Of a DNA stretch of 35,592 nucleotides, positions 1 to 7,813 are shown piece by piece. The position numbers were made by a program, and so were the translations under genes. Every line of letters begins with the position of its first letter. Positions within the stretch are counted from its first letter, which is position 1. The notes under the pieces were generated by a model. It had not been told where the DNA came from and made no database searches. It worked only from the letters and a program-made list of their open reading frames with translations. Origin of the DNA: a virus. The stretch lies in the IMG/VR virus record IMGVR_UViG_3300047463_000144, positions 1 through 35,592 of that record; one strand, written 5' to 3'.

Positions 1-2
1 TC

Positions 3-197
3 AGCACGGACTGCGCGCGACGGTTGCCGAGTCATCAGGCGATTGCAGAAGCGCACCGGCTGATCGCGTTTACTCACACCCCACTGGCGACGAGAACACG
101 AACGCGGACGGGAACGGAACCGCTGGGAGTAACCACCGACGGCAGGGGAACGCAGTATGACGGCACCCGAGGAGCGCGACAGGAGCAGCAGACGTGA
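3..197 (+). CDS. 3' end of an unrecognised gene (partial)
   Basis: This frame is open from the left edge and stops at a TGA that overlaps the GTG start of the next gene (GTGA), the overlap style used throughout this phage. The visible 64 residues are rich in Arg and Thr, with a short helical-looking stretch near the start and a disordered-looking tail. No domain is recognisable. An alternative is that frame 1 (stop at 61-63) carries the end of the gene cut at the right edge of the window, if the molecule is circular; in that case this frame could be non-coding. Confidence 0.35.
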   Translation, partial: STDCARRLPSHQAIAEAHRLIAFTHTPLATRTRTRTGTEPLGVTTDGRGTQYDGTRGARQEQQT

Positions 198-739
198 GAG
201 TGGCCTACGCTGACCCGCCGTATCTCGGCTGTTGCCGACTCTACGAGCATCGGCACGATGGCGAGTTCGTTTCTGGCTGTTGGGATGATCTAGCCACGCA
301 CGCGCTGCTGATTACCGCGCTGTGTGACTCGTTCCCTGATGGGTGGGTGTTGTCGTGTTCGACGCCGTCGCTGCGCGCTCTCCTGCCGTTGTGCCCGGAC
401 GATGTGCGAGTGGGAGCGTGGGTCAAGCCGTTCGCAGTATTCAAGCCGAACGTGAATCCGGCCTATGCGTGGGAGCCTGTGATTTGGCGCGGTGGACGGA
501 CGAAGCGGTCGCGCGAGGAGCTGACCGTGCGCGATTGGGTCAGTTCTGAAATCACGCTACGAAAGGGCCTGACTGGAGCGAAGCCGGAGGCGTTTGTCTG
601 GTGGCTATTCGGGCTGCTCGGCTTAGAACGCGGGGACGATCTGCACGACGTGTTCACAGGGTCTGGCGTCGTGGGACGTGTCCATCGGCAATTCATTCAG
701 CAGCTTAACATCGCAGATGCCGCACTGGAGGGCGAGTGA
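194..739 (+). CDS. Adenine-type DNA methyltransferase-like protein
   Basis: The 181-residue protein has the amino-methyltransferase catalytic motif DPPY at residues 7-10. Near the C-terminus, DVFTGSGVVGR fits the S-adenosylmethionine-binding FxGxG motif. Catalytic motif first and SAM motif last is the order of beta-class DNA methyltransferases (MT-A70/Dam-like group). The probable role is N6-adenine or N4-cytosine methylation of phage DNA, which could protect against host restriction. It is short for the class and no target-recognition domain is obvious. The GTG start is supported by AGGAG at 181-185. No partner restriction enzyme lies nearby, so it looks like an orphan phage methylase. Confidence 0.75.
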   Translation: MRVAYADPPYLGCCRLYEHRHDGEFVSGCWDDLATHALLITALCDSFPDGWVLSCSTPSLRALLPLCPDDVRVGAWVKPFAVFKPNVNPAYAWEPVIWRGGRTKRSREELTVRDWVSSEITLRKGLTGAKPEAFVWWLFGLLGLERGDDLHDVFTGSGVVGRVHRQFIQQLNIADAALEGE

Positions 740-1146
740 TCCTCGTCCTGCAACGCGAGGCGTCATCGGGTGATTGCACGATTGGCCGTCTGTTTGTGGA
801 TGGCCGGTCGGAATGCTGGACTCTGGAGGATGTCGTGCGGCCGGTCAAGGTCGCCGGTCAGACCGCGATCCCGGCTGGACGCTATGCCGTCACGGTCACG
901 AAGTCGCAGCGGTTTGGGCGCATGTTACCGCTGCTGCTGGCAGTGCCAGGGTTCGAGGGGATCCGCATCCACGCGGGGAACACGGCGGCGGACACCGAGG
1001 GTTGTGTGCTCGTGGGGCAGCAACGGGGCGTGGCGTCGATTCAACAGTCGGCTCTCGCCCTCGCGCACCTGCAGCCGCAGATCGCCGGCGCACTGGCGCG
1101 CGGCGAGGCTGTGTTCATGGATATTCGAGGGGCCCATGTCGAGTGA
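736..1146 (+). CDS. DUF5675 family protein
   Basis: The 136-residue sequence matches the DUF5675 pattern: TLED, then IPAGRYAVTVTKSQRF, then VPGFEGIRIHAGN and DTEGCVLVG. The conserved His (IRIHAGN) and Cys (TEGC) are arranged much as in L,D-transpeptidase-like folds. That is only a resemblance, and the biochemical role of DUF5675 is not established. The protein is common in phages, often near lysis genes, and this window shows no other lysin. The GTG start overlaps the preceding stop (GTGA), and the 3' end overlaps the next gene by 11 bases, which implies translational coupling. Confidence 0.75.
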   Translation: MILVLQREASSGDCTIGRLFVDGRSECWTLEDVVRPVKVAGQTAIPAGRYAVTVTKSQRFGRMLPLLLAVPGFEGIRIHAGNTAADTEGCVLVGQQRGVASIQQSALALAHLQPQIAGALARGEAVFMDIRGAHVE

Positions 1147-1444
1147 CCGAGAGACCACCCTGCGGAAGAAAGCCGTTGCGGATCACGATGCCCGTCCGTG
1201 GCGCTACTACCAACTCGACAGGGATACGCTGATGAAGATGCTGGAGCAGCTTGCCGACAGGTTGCTCATCGCCTCCACCCCGCCCGCGTCGGCGCCTGCG
1301 GAGCCGTGTCACGAAGTGAACATCGAGCATCAGCAGGCCGGGCATGTGGTTAGCCGAGCGGTGGAGTATAGCTGCTCGTGTGGCAAGTCTTGGGGCACTG
1401 TGCCACGCCCCATTCCGCCCCTCTCCCGCTCGGAGGACACGTAG
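1136..1444 (+). CDS. Hypothetical protein, 102 residues
   Basis: It starts at an ATG inside the end of the DUF5675 gene and stops directly before the next ATG at 1445. The N-terminal half is charged and helical (RWRYYQLD-type region, then an amphipathic helix with LMKMLEQLADRLL). The C-terminal half has CHEV ... H ... YSCSCGKSW, with Cys and His residues that could bind one zinc ion. The longer upstream reading of this frame overlaps the DUF5675 gene and is not supported. Function is unknown. Confidence 0.65.
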   Translation: MSSDRETTLRKKAVADHDARPWRYYQLDRDTLMKMLEQLADRLLIASTPPASAPAEPCHEVNIEHQQAGHVVSRAVEYSCSCGKSWGTVPRPIPPLSRSEDT

Positions 1445-1555
1445 ATGACTGACCGACTCGACCAGATCCTAGTTCCAGGTGTGCTGCTTATTGCCGTCTT
1501 AGCGTGGCTGTGGGGGTTCCGCATGGGCCGCGCTTTCGAACGAGTGAAGCCATGA
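1445..1555 (+). CDS. Small single-pass membrane protein, 36 residues
   Basis: This mini-gene sits tightly between its neighbours: its ATG directly follows the preceding TAG, and its TGA overlaps the next ATG (ATGA). The product has one hydrophobic segment (ILVPGVLLIAVLAWLWGF), followed by a basic tail (RMGRAFERVKP), which predicts a cytoplasmic C-terminus by the positive-inside rule. It could modulate lysis or simply be a small phage membrane protein. It is too short for family assignment. Confidence 0.6.
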   Translation: MTDRLDQILVPGVLLIAVLAWLWGFRMGRAFERVKP

Positions 1556-2184
1556 CCGAGCGAAGCGAAATCATCGCGCACAGGCTGTATCAAGCCACTG
1601 GCGTGCATCCAACTGCGCGAATCGTTGATGTAATTGAAGACTTGATCGCTACGGAGACTGGAGAGCAGCGAGTCATCGGCCACGGCGACGGGCAGGAACA
1701 CACCATCGCAGATGTAAACGCAGGCCGCATCGACGATATGATCGCTCCACGGCTACAGCCCCTCCTGACCGAGATCGCCTCCCTCCGCCAGCGAGCCGAG
1801 ACAGCGGAGCAGGAGCGAGACGCGAAAGAGACAGGCTTGAAGTGTCTCCGCTGCTTACTGGACGAAATGGAGTATCAACGAGACGCCCTCCAGCGCGATC
1901 TCGACACCCTCCGAGGGGCAGCCGCCGCTGATGACGAACGCTTGCAACAGGCAGCGACACGAGTCGGCGTGCTGTATGTCGGCTGCGATACACCAGATGC
2001 GCTCGCCGAAGCCGTCGTGATGGCTAGGCGCGATCTCGACACCCTCAAGACGCAGCTCGCGGCCTTGGCAGATGCCTTCGAGCAGGACGCCAATGGCGAT
2101 TCGCAAGGGACGCCATATGAGCAGACGATGAGATACGCCACAGGCCGAGTGCGTGCCCTCCTCGCAGGAGAGACCCCTAAGTGA
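1552..2184 (+). CDS. Coiled-coil protein, 210 residues
   Basis: The ATG at 1552 overlaps the stop of the small membrane protein gene and is preferred to upstream codons that would overlap it fully. Residues from about 65 to 180 are a long charged heptad-rich helix (IASLRQRAETAEQERDAKE, then QRDALQRDLDTLRG, then RRDLDTLKTQLAALADAF) containing a CLRC pair. The C-terminus is a short helical tail. Such proteins are frequent in phage early/middle regions; no function can be assigned. The stop overlaps the next GTG start. Confidence 0.75.
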   Translation: MTERSEIIAHRLYQATGVHPTARIVDVIEDLIATETGEQRVIGHGDGQEHTIADVNAGRIDDMIAPRLQPLLTEIASLRQRAETAEQERDAKETGLKCLRCLLDEMEYQRDALQRDLDTLRGAAAADDERLQQAATRVGVLYVGCDTPDALAEAVVMARRDLDTLKTQLAALADAFEQDANGDSQGTPYEQTMRYATGRVRALLAGETPK

Positions 2185-2399
2185 GACCCACCCGCCTCGA
2201 AAGCTGGGACACCTGGCCCCTTCGCTCTGTCACGCCGCCCGTCCTCGCGGAGTTCGTCGGCTGCGACCGCCGGACCATCGTGCGCATGATCGAGGCCGGC
2301 AGCGTCATCGCCTTCCGCGTCGGTCGGACCTGGCGCATTCCAGTCAGCGAGGCGAGGCGAGCGTTCCCGGTGCAACGGACGGGTGGAGACAGTGAATGA
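2181..2399 (+). CDS. Excisionase/MerR-like helix-turn-helix protein
   Basis: The 72-residue protein has the compact winged-helix pattern of excisionase-family (helix_turn_helix_17) DNA-binding proteins: VTPPVLAEFVGCDRRTIVRM as the helix-turn-helix, then IEAGSVIAFRVGRTWRIPVSEARRAF as the wing and final helix. It could be the phage excisionase or an early regulator, but it lies far from the integrase. A second protein of the same class is at 28212-28388, so which one directs excision cannot be decided. The GTG start overlaps the preceding stop. Confidence 0.75.
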   Translation: MRPTRLESWDTWPLRSVTPPVLAEFVGCDRRTIVRMIEAGSVIAFRVGRTWRIPVSEARRAFPVQRTGGDSE

Positions 2400-2408
2400 C
2401 CACACACG

Positions 2409-2627
2409 GTGACTCCGATCGGCTGGATTCCAGAGCCTGACCTTGATGAGCAGGTCAGGCTGGAACGTCGGCTGCACACGCGCTTCGCGGCGGCTCGGCA
2501 TCGGTTCGAATGGTTCCACATGACGTCAGACTTGTTGACGTTCATCGTTCACAACGTAGAACCGTGGCCACAAAGGACATCTCGGGACATCTCCGTACAT
2601 GTCGGGCACTCCACGCTTGCCCCGTGA
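2409..2627 (+). pseudogene. GIY-YIG/MUG113-like C-terminal fragment
   Basis: The segment LERRLHTRFAAARHRFEWF followed by MTSDLLTFI matches the C-terminal half of the MUG113/T5orf172 subgroup of GIY-YIG proteins, where the pattern is E..LH.RF...R..GEWF. The N-terminal half with the GIY-YIG residues is missing: the frame is closed by a TGA at 2397-2399, and only a GTG at 2409 is available. The product may be a remnant of a homing-type nuclease or a very short diverged family member. The frame ends just before the HNH gene. Confidence 0.45.
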
Positions 2628-2657
2628 CCCCTGCTGTCACACGCTGAACCTGTCCTC

Positions 2658-3005
2658 GTGTGCGCGCTCCGTTTCTGTCTCTATCCAGGATGCCGAGAGC
2701 TTGTTCCTAGTGGTCGATGTCAGGCACACGGTGGGCCGTCAGGCCAATGGCGTGGCGAGTCACCGAACCGTCTACGCGGCCGCGCGCTGCAGCGGGAGCG
2801 AACGCAGTTGTTCGCGCGTGAGCCGCTGTGTCGTGAGTGTCGACGCAACGGACGCACAAGCCTCGCGACCATCCGTGACCACATCGTGCCCCTCACCGAA
2901 GGCGGCACCGACGCACCAGGCAACATTCAGCCGCTCTGCAAGGCGTGCTCAGACCGGAAGACCGCAGCCGAGTCACTGCGCGGGCGCGAACGTGCGCGGC
3001 TGTGA
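2658..3005 (+). CDS. HNH endonuclease
   Basis: The 115-residue protein contains a complete HNH zinc-finger nuclease domain: C58-x2-C61, H75 in RDHIVP, N89 in GNIQPLC, and C94-x2-C97. An extra N-terminal Cys/His cluster (C7, C12, C21, H24) may bind a second zinc. It lies just upstream of the small terminase gene, as in HK97-type cos phages, where an HNH protein works with terminase to nick the cohesive-end site. The GTG at 2658 is chosen because the same frame is closed at 2625-2627 and no ATG lies between; the ribosome-binding site is weak. Confidence 0.85.
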   Translation: MCALRFCLYPGCRELVPSGRCQAHGGPSGQWRGESPNRLRGRALQRERTQLFAREPLCRECRRNGRTSLATIRDHIVPLTEGGTDAPGNIQPLCKACSDRKTAAESLRGRERARL

Positions 3006-3108
3006 CCAGGTAGGGGGGATCTGTTCTCTGGGGCGGACAGCCCCGGAAACCACGCGGCTCCTTCCGCAAAATGTGCGCGAAATCCAAATCGCGCTGAGGG
3101 TGCAGTAG
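3006..3108 (+). other. Candidate cos region
   Basis: This non-coding gap between the HNH nuclease and small terminase genes contains AGGGGGGATCTG (3012-3023). It is followed by a 7-bp stem (3028-3034 with 3040-3046, loop GGACA) and CCGGAAACCACG. Phages with an HNH protein beside a P27-type small terminase often keep a GGGGGG...CCGGAAACC block here. Placing cos in this gap is an inference from position and sequence character; the cut positions cannot be read from sequence alone. Confidence 0.45.
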
Positions 3109-3693
3109 GTGGGCGGGAAGGGATCAGGCGGCTTCCGGCGCGGCGCGGGTCGTCCGCGTAAGTCCGCAGAAGCAGGTCAGTTGAGCGGGTCTCGACGTAC
3201 CCGAGCGCGGGCGAAAGCTGCGAATCAAAAGACAGCAAATCAAAACGGGCATCAGGCTTCGCCGGCCGCGCCTTTGCAGCCAGAGCCAGCCGCCGTCATC
3301 AGCACGCCTGGTGTACCGCTGGCGCCAGACCGTCTGACCCTCGCGGAGCTGGCCGAGTGGAACTGGTTGGCCCCGCTGGCGTTCAAGGCCGGCAAGTTGA
3401 CCGACATGGACGTGCCGGCGCTCGTGGATCTCTGTCAGCGGCGCGTGCTGTACCGCGAGCTGCTGGACGGCGCGTATTCGGCCGGACTCGAGCAGCTCGC
3501 CCCGACCGGTGCGGTAGCGACGCACCCGCACGTCGCGAAGCTGACCAGTCTCGCAGCCAAGGTAGACGCCTTGATGGACAAGTTCGGTCTGTCGCCGGCG
3601 GCCAGGGAGCCGAAAGCGGCCGACCCTGTGGCGGATCCGTTCGACCAGTTCGACGCCGGCGGGCTCGGCGCCGATGAGGCGACGGTGAACTGA
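3109..3693 (+). CDS. terS: Terminase small subunit, P27-like
   Basis: The 194-residue product starts with GGKGSGGFRRGAGRPRK, a Gly/Arg-rich start typical of P27-family small terminases. A linker rich in Ala, Gln and Pro follows, then a helical domain with LTLAELAEWNWLAPLA and TDMDVPALVDLCQR, and a helix LAAKVDALMDKFGLSPAAR near the end. It would recognise the packaging site and hand DNA to the large subunit. The stop overlaps the terL ATG by one base. The GTG start is the first codon after a TAG. Confidence 0.85.
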   Translation: MGGKGSGGFRRGAGRPRKSAEAGQLSGSRRTRARAKAANQKTANQNGHQASPAAPLQPEPAAVISTPGVPLAPDRLTLAELAEWNWLAPLAFKAGKLTDMDVPALVDLCQRRVLYRELLDGAYSAGLEQLAPTGAVATHPHVAKLTSLAAKVDALMDKFGLSPAAREPKAADPVADPFDQFDAGGLGADEATVN

Positions 3694-5393
3694 TGGAGAA
3701 CGCGGTCGACCTCTACGCCCAGGACGTGGTCGCGGGTCGCGTGCCTGCCGGCAAGTACCACCGGCTGGCGTGCCAGCGGCACCTCGCCGATCGTGCGCGC
3801 GAAGGCACGCCGGGGTTCCCGTTCCGGTTCTCCTGGGCGATGGCCGAGCGGTTCCTGAAGTTCGCTGGCCTGATGAAGCACTACAAGGGGCGCCAGTTCG
3901 CGAACACGCCGTTTACACCGACGTCCTGCCAAGTGTTCCGCCTCGGGTCCATCTTCGGCTGGCGCCACGTCGAGACCGGCCTGCGGAGGTTCACGACCGC
4001 CTATAACGAGGTGCCGCGCAAGCAGGGCAAGTCGTTCGAAGAGGCGGTGGTCTCCGTCTACTGCACGTTCTTCGAGGGCGAGGCTGGCGCTGAGGGCTAC
4101 TGCATCGCCACCAAGGAGAAACAGGCCAAGATCGCGTTCGATGCCGCGAAGAAGCTGGTGAAGTCCAGCGGGCTGTCGCAGCGCATCAAGGTCAACGCCG
4201 CCAACCTGCACCGGGTGTCCTCGGAATCGAAGCTTGAGCCGCTCGGCAGCGACAGCGATACGACGGACGGTCTGAACCCGCACTTTGTAGGTGTCGACGA
4301 GCTGCACGCCTTTAAAAACCGCGGGCTCCTGGACGTCATGGAAAGCGCGACCGGCGCCCGGTTGAACCCGCTGATCTTCCAGATCACGACCGCCGGCGAC
4401 GATCCGGTGTCGGTCTGCGGCGACCAGCATGACTACGCGTGCAAGATCCTCGACGGGGTGCTGGAGGACGACGCCTCGACGCTGTCGTTCTTCGCGTTCA
4501 TTGCGCACGCCGACGAGGGCGACGATCCATGGTCGGAGGACACCTGGCGCAAGGCCAACCCGCACTACGGGATCTCGGTGAATCCCGAGGACATGCGCAA
4601 GCTCGCGGCCAAGGCGCAGAAGATGCCGTCAGCCGCGGCCGAGTTCAAGCAGAAGCGGCTGAACATGTGGGTGAACGCCACGGCGCCGTGCCTCTCGGTC
4701 GACGGGTGGCGCAAGGGGCAGTCGACCGGTGATCCCACGGCCTTCGATGCCGCGCTCGAGCACGAGTCCTGCTTCGTCGGCATCGACCTCGCCTCGAAGA
4801 TTGACCTGTGTGTGTTGTCGGCGGTGTTCCCGCCGACACCCGGGCGGCCAAAGTTCCACGTCATCCAGCGGATCTGGACGCCGGCGGACACGCTCAAGGA
4901 GCGCGCCCACCGAGACCGGGCGCCCTACGACGTGTGGGTGGAGCAGGGGCGGCTGATCGCGACGCCAGGCACGCGCATCGACCATCGGGTTGTGCGTGAG
5001 GCGCTTGCCTGGATGCGGGAGCGCTACGACATTGAGCGGATCGGCTTCGACCCGTGGCACGCGGATCAGCTCGTTGACCAGCTCTCAAAGGACGACGGCT
5101 TCGGCGAAGAGTGCGTGCTAGCGGTGCCGCAGACCTACCAGGGCATGTCGAGTGCCTGCCTCCGTATGCAGGCCGAAATTCTCGACGCCAACGTCGATAC
5201 CTGCGGCTGTCCCGTCACGGCCTGGGCGGCGTCTAACACCGTGGGGCAGAAGGACGGCAAGGACAACTTGATGTTTGCGAAGGGGCGCAGCCGCGGACGC
5301 ATCGACCCAATCATCGCGCCCACCATCGGCTTGTCGCTGTGGCTGCGTGAGCCCGTGCCGCGGCCGGTCGACGTGCGGATCGAAGTCTGGTGA
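3693..5393 (+). CDS. terL: Terminase large subunit
   Basis: The 566-residue packaging motor has an ATPase domain with a deviant Walker A (PRKQGKS, about 108-114), Walker B FVGVDE (about 198-203) with ELH following, and the coupling motif ITTAGDDP (about 231-238). The RNase H-like nuclease follows, with the first acidic site in FVGIDLASKID (about 361-371), another in RIGFDPWHAD, and DPI near the end. Length and motif order match Terminase_1/HK97-type enzymes. It pumps DNA into the prohead and cuts it, probably at cos. The gene is intact. Confidence 0.95.
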   Translation: MENAVDLYAQDVVAGRVPAGKYHRLACQRHLADRAREGTPGFPFRFSWAMAERFLKFAGLMKHYKGRQFANTPFTPTSCQVFRLGSIFGWRHVETGLRRFTTAYNEVPRKQGKSFEEAVVSVYCTFFEGEAGAEGYCIATKEKQAKIAFDAAKKLVKSSGLSQRIKVNAANLHRVSSESKLEPLGSDSDTTDGLNPHFVGVDELHAFKNRGLLDVMESATGARLNPLIFQITTAGDDPVSVCGDQHDYACKILDGVLEDDASTLSFFAFIAHADEGDDPWSEDTWRKANPHYGISVNPEDMRKLAAKAQKMPSAAAEFKQKRLNMWVNATAPCLSVDGWRKGQSTGDPTAFDAALEHESCFVGIDLASKIDLCVLSAVFPPTPGRPKFHVIQRIWTPADTLKERAHRDRAPYDVWVEQGRLIATPGTRIDHRVVREALAWMRERYDIERIGFDPWHADQLVDQLSKDDGFGEECVLAVPQTYQGMSSACLRMQAEILDANVDTCGCPVTAWAASNTVGQKDGKDNLMFAKGRSRGRIDPIIAPTIGLSLWLREPVPRPVDVRIEVW

Positions 5394-5530
5394 TGCTGGC
5401 CGCCGCGTTCCAGATCGTGGGGTTTCTGCTGGCGGTGGCTGGCGTGGCGGCCTGGTCCGGTCCGGCGGCCTGCGTCGTGGCTGGCGTCGTGTTGTTCGTA
5501 GCCGGTGGCCGAGAGCAGGCCCGGAGGTAA
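5393..5530 (+). CDS. Small two-helix membrane protein, 45 residues
   Basis: The ATG overlaps the terL stop (TGATG) and the gene ends four bases before the portal start. Its 3' end contains the GGAGG (5523-5527) that serves the portal. The product is almost entirely hydrophobic (AAAFQIVGFLLAVAGVAAW, then PAACVVAGVVLFVAGG) with a basic end (REQARR), predicting two short membrane spans. Small membrane proteins occur at this position in many HK97-type genomes; the role is unknown. Confidence 0.65.
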   Translation: MLAAAFQIVGFLLAVAGVAAWSGPAACVVAGVVLFVAGGREQARR

Positions 5531-5533
5531 CGC

Positions 5534-6778
5534 GTGCGTACACCATTCGCCAGTCTCTTCGACTCGCGGGCCTCGATCGAGAGTCCCACCACATCGTGGG
5601 ACCGCGTGTTCGATAGCGTCATGGGAGACAGCCATACGTCGAGCGGCGTCACACTGTCCAAGGACAAGGCCGCATCCGTCCCGGAGGTCTTCTCTTGCCT
5701 GCAAGTCATCTCGCAAGACGTGGGCCGCTGCCCGCTGAAACTGCGTCGCGTGGACGGCGACGGCGTCCACACCGATGCGGTCGACCATCCCCTGTGGGAG
5801 ATCCTGGCGGACCTTACGAATCCGGAGACGACGGCATACCAGTTCCGGGCGCAGATGCAGCGCAACCTTCTCCTGCACGAGCGCGCGTACGCGGAGATCA
5901 TCCGCAACGGTCGTGGGGAAGTGGTCGCGCTATGGCCGCTGGACCCTGCTGCGATGACGGTGGGCCGCAACGGGCTGAATCAGAAGACCTACCGATACCG
6001 ACTTGGCAGTGGACGCGAGATCACTTGGGCGTTCAATCCCTCGACGCCGCCGATTCTCGAGCTGACGCACCCGTCGCCGATGGTGGCGTGCAAGGACATG
6101 ATCGGGCTGGCCTACGCGCTGGATCTGTTCGGGGCCAAGTTCTTCGCCAACGGCGCGCGGCCGAGCGGAACCCTAGCGCCGCCGACTGGCGTGTCGCTGG
6201 GCGATGAGCAGCGGCAGCGGCTGCGCGAAGCCTTCCAGAGCATGTTCTCCGGCGCCGAAAACGCCGGCAAGGTGGCGCTGATGGAAGGCGGCATGACCTT
6301 CACGCCGATCACCATCGCAAACAACGAAGCGCAATACAACGAAACGCGCAAATTCCTGCGCACGCTGATTGCGGGCGCCTTCCGGATGCCCCCGCACAAG
6401 ATCGGCGATCTTGAACGGGCGACGTTCAGCAACATCGAGCAGCAGTCGATCGACTACGTGACCGGCACGCTGGATCCGTTTCTGGTGGCGTGGGAGCAAG
6501 CCATCCGGCGGGACATGCTGACGACGCGGCAGTTTCCGGGCTACGTCGTGCAGTTCGACCGGCAGGCTCTCATTAAGGCCGACATCAAGTCCCTGCTGGA
6601 TGCGCTGGCCGTCGGGCGTCAGAACGGCTGGTACAACGCGAACGACATTCTCAAGAAGCTTGGTGAGAACCCGATCGACGGCGAGGCCGGGTCGGCTTAT
6701 CTGGTCAACGGCAACATGATTCCGGTTACGCAGGCCGGACAGAAGACCGCGGGAGCGGTCAGCGGAGGCGCGCAATGA
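5534..6778 (+). CDS. Portal protein, HK97 family
   Basis: The 414-residue protein has the HK97-type portal signature: VPEVFSCLQVISQDVGRCPL near the N-terminus, HPLWEILADLTNPETTAYQF, the LLLHERAYAEIIRNGRGEV segment, and AGAFRMPPHKIGDLERATFSNIEQQ leading to the long crown helix. It forms the dodecameric ring at the packaging vertex through which DNA enters and leaves. The GTG start has a good GGAGG six bases upstream. The 3' end overlaps the protease gene by four bases. Confidence 0.93.
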   Translation: MRTPFASLFDSRASIESPTTSWDRVFDSVMGDSHTSSGVTLSKDKAASVPEVFSCLQVISQDVGRCPLKLRRVDGDGVHTDAVDHPLWEILADLTNPETTAYQFRAQMQRNLLLHERAYAEIIRNGRGEVVALWPLDPAAMTVGRNGLNQKTYRYRLGSGREITWAFNPSTPPILELTHPSPMVACKDMIGLAYALDLFGAKFFANGARPSGTLAPPTGVSLGDEQRQRLREAFQSMFSGAENAGKVALMEGGMTFTPITIANNEAQYNETRKFLRTLIAGAFRMPPHKIGDLERATFSNIEQQSIDYVTGTLDPFLVAWEQAIRRDMLTTRQFPGYVVQFDRQALIKADIKSLLDALAVGRQNGWYNANDILKKLGENPIDGEAGSAYLVNGNMIPVTQAGQKTAGAVSGGAQ

Positions 6779-7389
6779 AGGTAGAACGGCGCATTGTGAA
6801 CGCGCAGCTGGAAGTGCGGGCGGCCGCCGACAAGCCAGCGCGCCTGGTCGGGTACGCCGCGGTCTTCAACCGCGATGCCGTCATCGGTGGCTTCTTTCGC
6901 GAGCGCATCGCGCCTGGTGCGTTCGCCACGGCCATCAAAGAAGACGACGTGCGTGCCCTGTTCAACCACGATCCGAATATCGTGCTGGGGCGTAACACGG
7001 CCGGCACGCTCAGCCTGTCTGAAGACGAGACCGGGTTGCAGTACGACGTTGAACCGCCGGACACGCAACTCGCGCGCGACCTCATGGTCAGCATCAGCCG
7101 TGGCGACGTGAGCCAGAGCTCGTTTGGCTTTCAGGTCGTCCGCGAGGAGTGGTCGAATCCGGAGAGCCGGACCGAATTACCGACGCGCACGATCCTGGAG
7201 GCGCGCCTGTTCGATGTGTCGCCGGTGACCTATCCCGCCTACGAGGAGACCACGGCCGAGGCCCGAGCGAAGGCGGAAGACCTGATCGGCTCGGCTGAGA
7301 CCGCGCTGCGACGCGGGCAGGAGGAGCAGCGGCAGGCCGCCACCGCGCTGCGGCTGTCCCGTCAGCGGTTCATCGAGGCGACGCTCTGA
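6775..7389 (+). CDS. Prohead protease, HK97 (S78) family
   Basis: This 204-residue serine protease cleaves the capsid scaffold domain during maturation. The catalytic His is in FNHDPN (H65) and the Ser in QSSFGF (S115/S116). RLVGYAAVFN near the start and DVSPVTYPAYEET after the core are typical of the family. A charged C-terminal helix (about 160-204) probably directs incorporation into the prohead or works with the delta domain of the capsid protein. The ATG overlaps the portal stop (ATGA). Confidence 0.92.
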   Translation: MKVERRIVNAQLEVRAAADKPARLVGYAAVFNRDAVIGGFFRERIAPGAFATAIKEDDVRALFNHDPNIVLGRNTAGTLSLSEDETGLQYDVEPPDTQLARDLMVSISRGDVSQSSFGFQVVREEWSNPESRTELPTRTILEARLFDVSPVTYPAYEETTAEARAKAEDLIGSAETALRRGQEEQRQAATALRLSRQRFIEATL

Positions 7390-7595
7390 TGGAGGCGCGG
7401 CAGGCCGAGGCGGCCGGACGGCACGCTGTGCCAGACCGTCTCTTTCGGGCGACGCAGTGCCATCACTGCCAGAAGATGATCTGCGAAGTCACCGACGAGG
7501 CGATCCGGCCTGGGCAGGTCGTGGCGATCAAGTGCAGCCGCTGCAAGTCGATGAACTACTTGATGGGGCGGGCGGATGTTGACATCGCCGAGTGA
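7389..7595 (+). CDS. Mu Com-like zinc protein
   Basis: The 68-residue protein has two cysteine knuckles, C24-x2-C27 (TQCHHCQKMICE) and C49-x2-C52 (IKCSRCKSMNYL). This matches the spacing and flanking residues of phage Mu Com (RCKNCNKLL ... IRCPRCK). Mu Com is a zinc-dependent RNA-binding translational activator of mom. No Mom-like acetyltransferase is visible here, so this is an orphan Com-like protein inside the capsid operon. The next large gene, encoding the capsid protein, has a strongly structured leader that would be an attractive target. The ATG overlaps the protease stop by one base. Confidence 0.7.
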   Translation: MEARQAEAAGRHAVPDRLFRATQCHHCQKMICEVTDEAIRPGQVVAIKCSRCKSMNYLMGRADVDIAE

Positions 7596-7761
7596 ACCCG
7601 AGCCGCCGCGACGCGTCTACATGCGGGACTACATGCAGCGCCGGCACGCGGCTGGGCTGTGTGTGCGCTGCGGAAAGCCGCTACCCCGGAACTATCGCGG
7701 ATGGCGGCATCCCGCTTGCGCCGATTCAGTTAAACAATCGGCAAAGCCTGCCGCACAGTAG
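7576..7761 (+). CDS. Small zinc-binding-type protein, 61 residues
   Basis: The frame overlaps the Com-like gene by 20 bases. It contains VYMRDYMQRRHAAGLCVRCG and then HPACAD, with C29, C32, H45 and C48 as likely zinc ligands. MRDYM followed by R/H residues and a CxxCG knuckle is a recurrent small phage protein type. An internal ATG at 7621 (MRDYMQRR) could be the true start. Function is unknown; nucleic-acid binding is plausible. Confidence 0.55.
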   Translation: MLTSPSEPEPPRRVYMRDYMQRRHAAGLCVRCGKPLPRNYRGWRHPACADSVKQSAKPAAQ

Positions 7762-7813
7762 ATGAGGAACCAACATCTAGAGCCCTTCGAGGCCAATAGC
7801 TGAGGCCCTGCGC

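Noticed and set aside
2599-3108. 169-codon + strand frame overlapping the HNH gene
   Set aside because: The HNH frame has a complete nuclease motif; the overlapping frame is Ser/Arg-rich and runs through the probable cos region.
3435-4565. 376-codon open frame on the minus strand across terminase genes
   Set aside because: It lies opposite the well-supported small and large terminase genes; composition is Arg/Val/His-rich as expected for an antisense shadow in GC-rich DNA.
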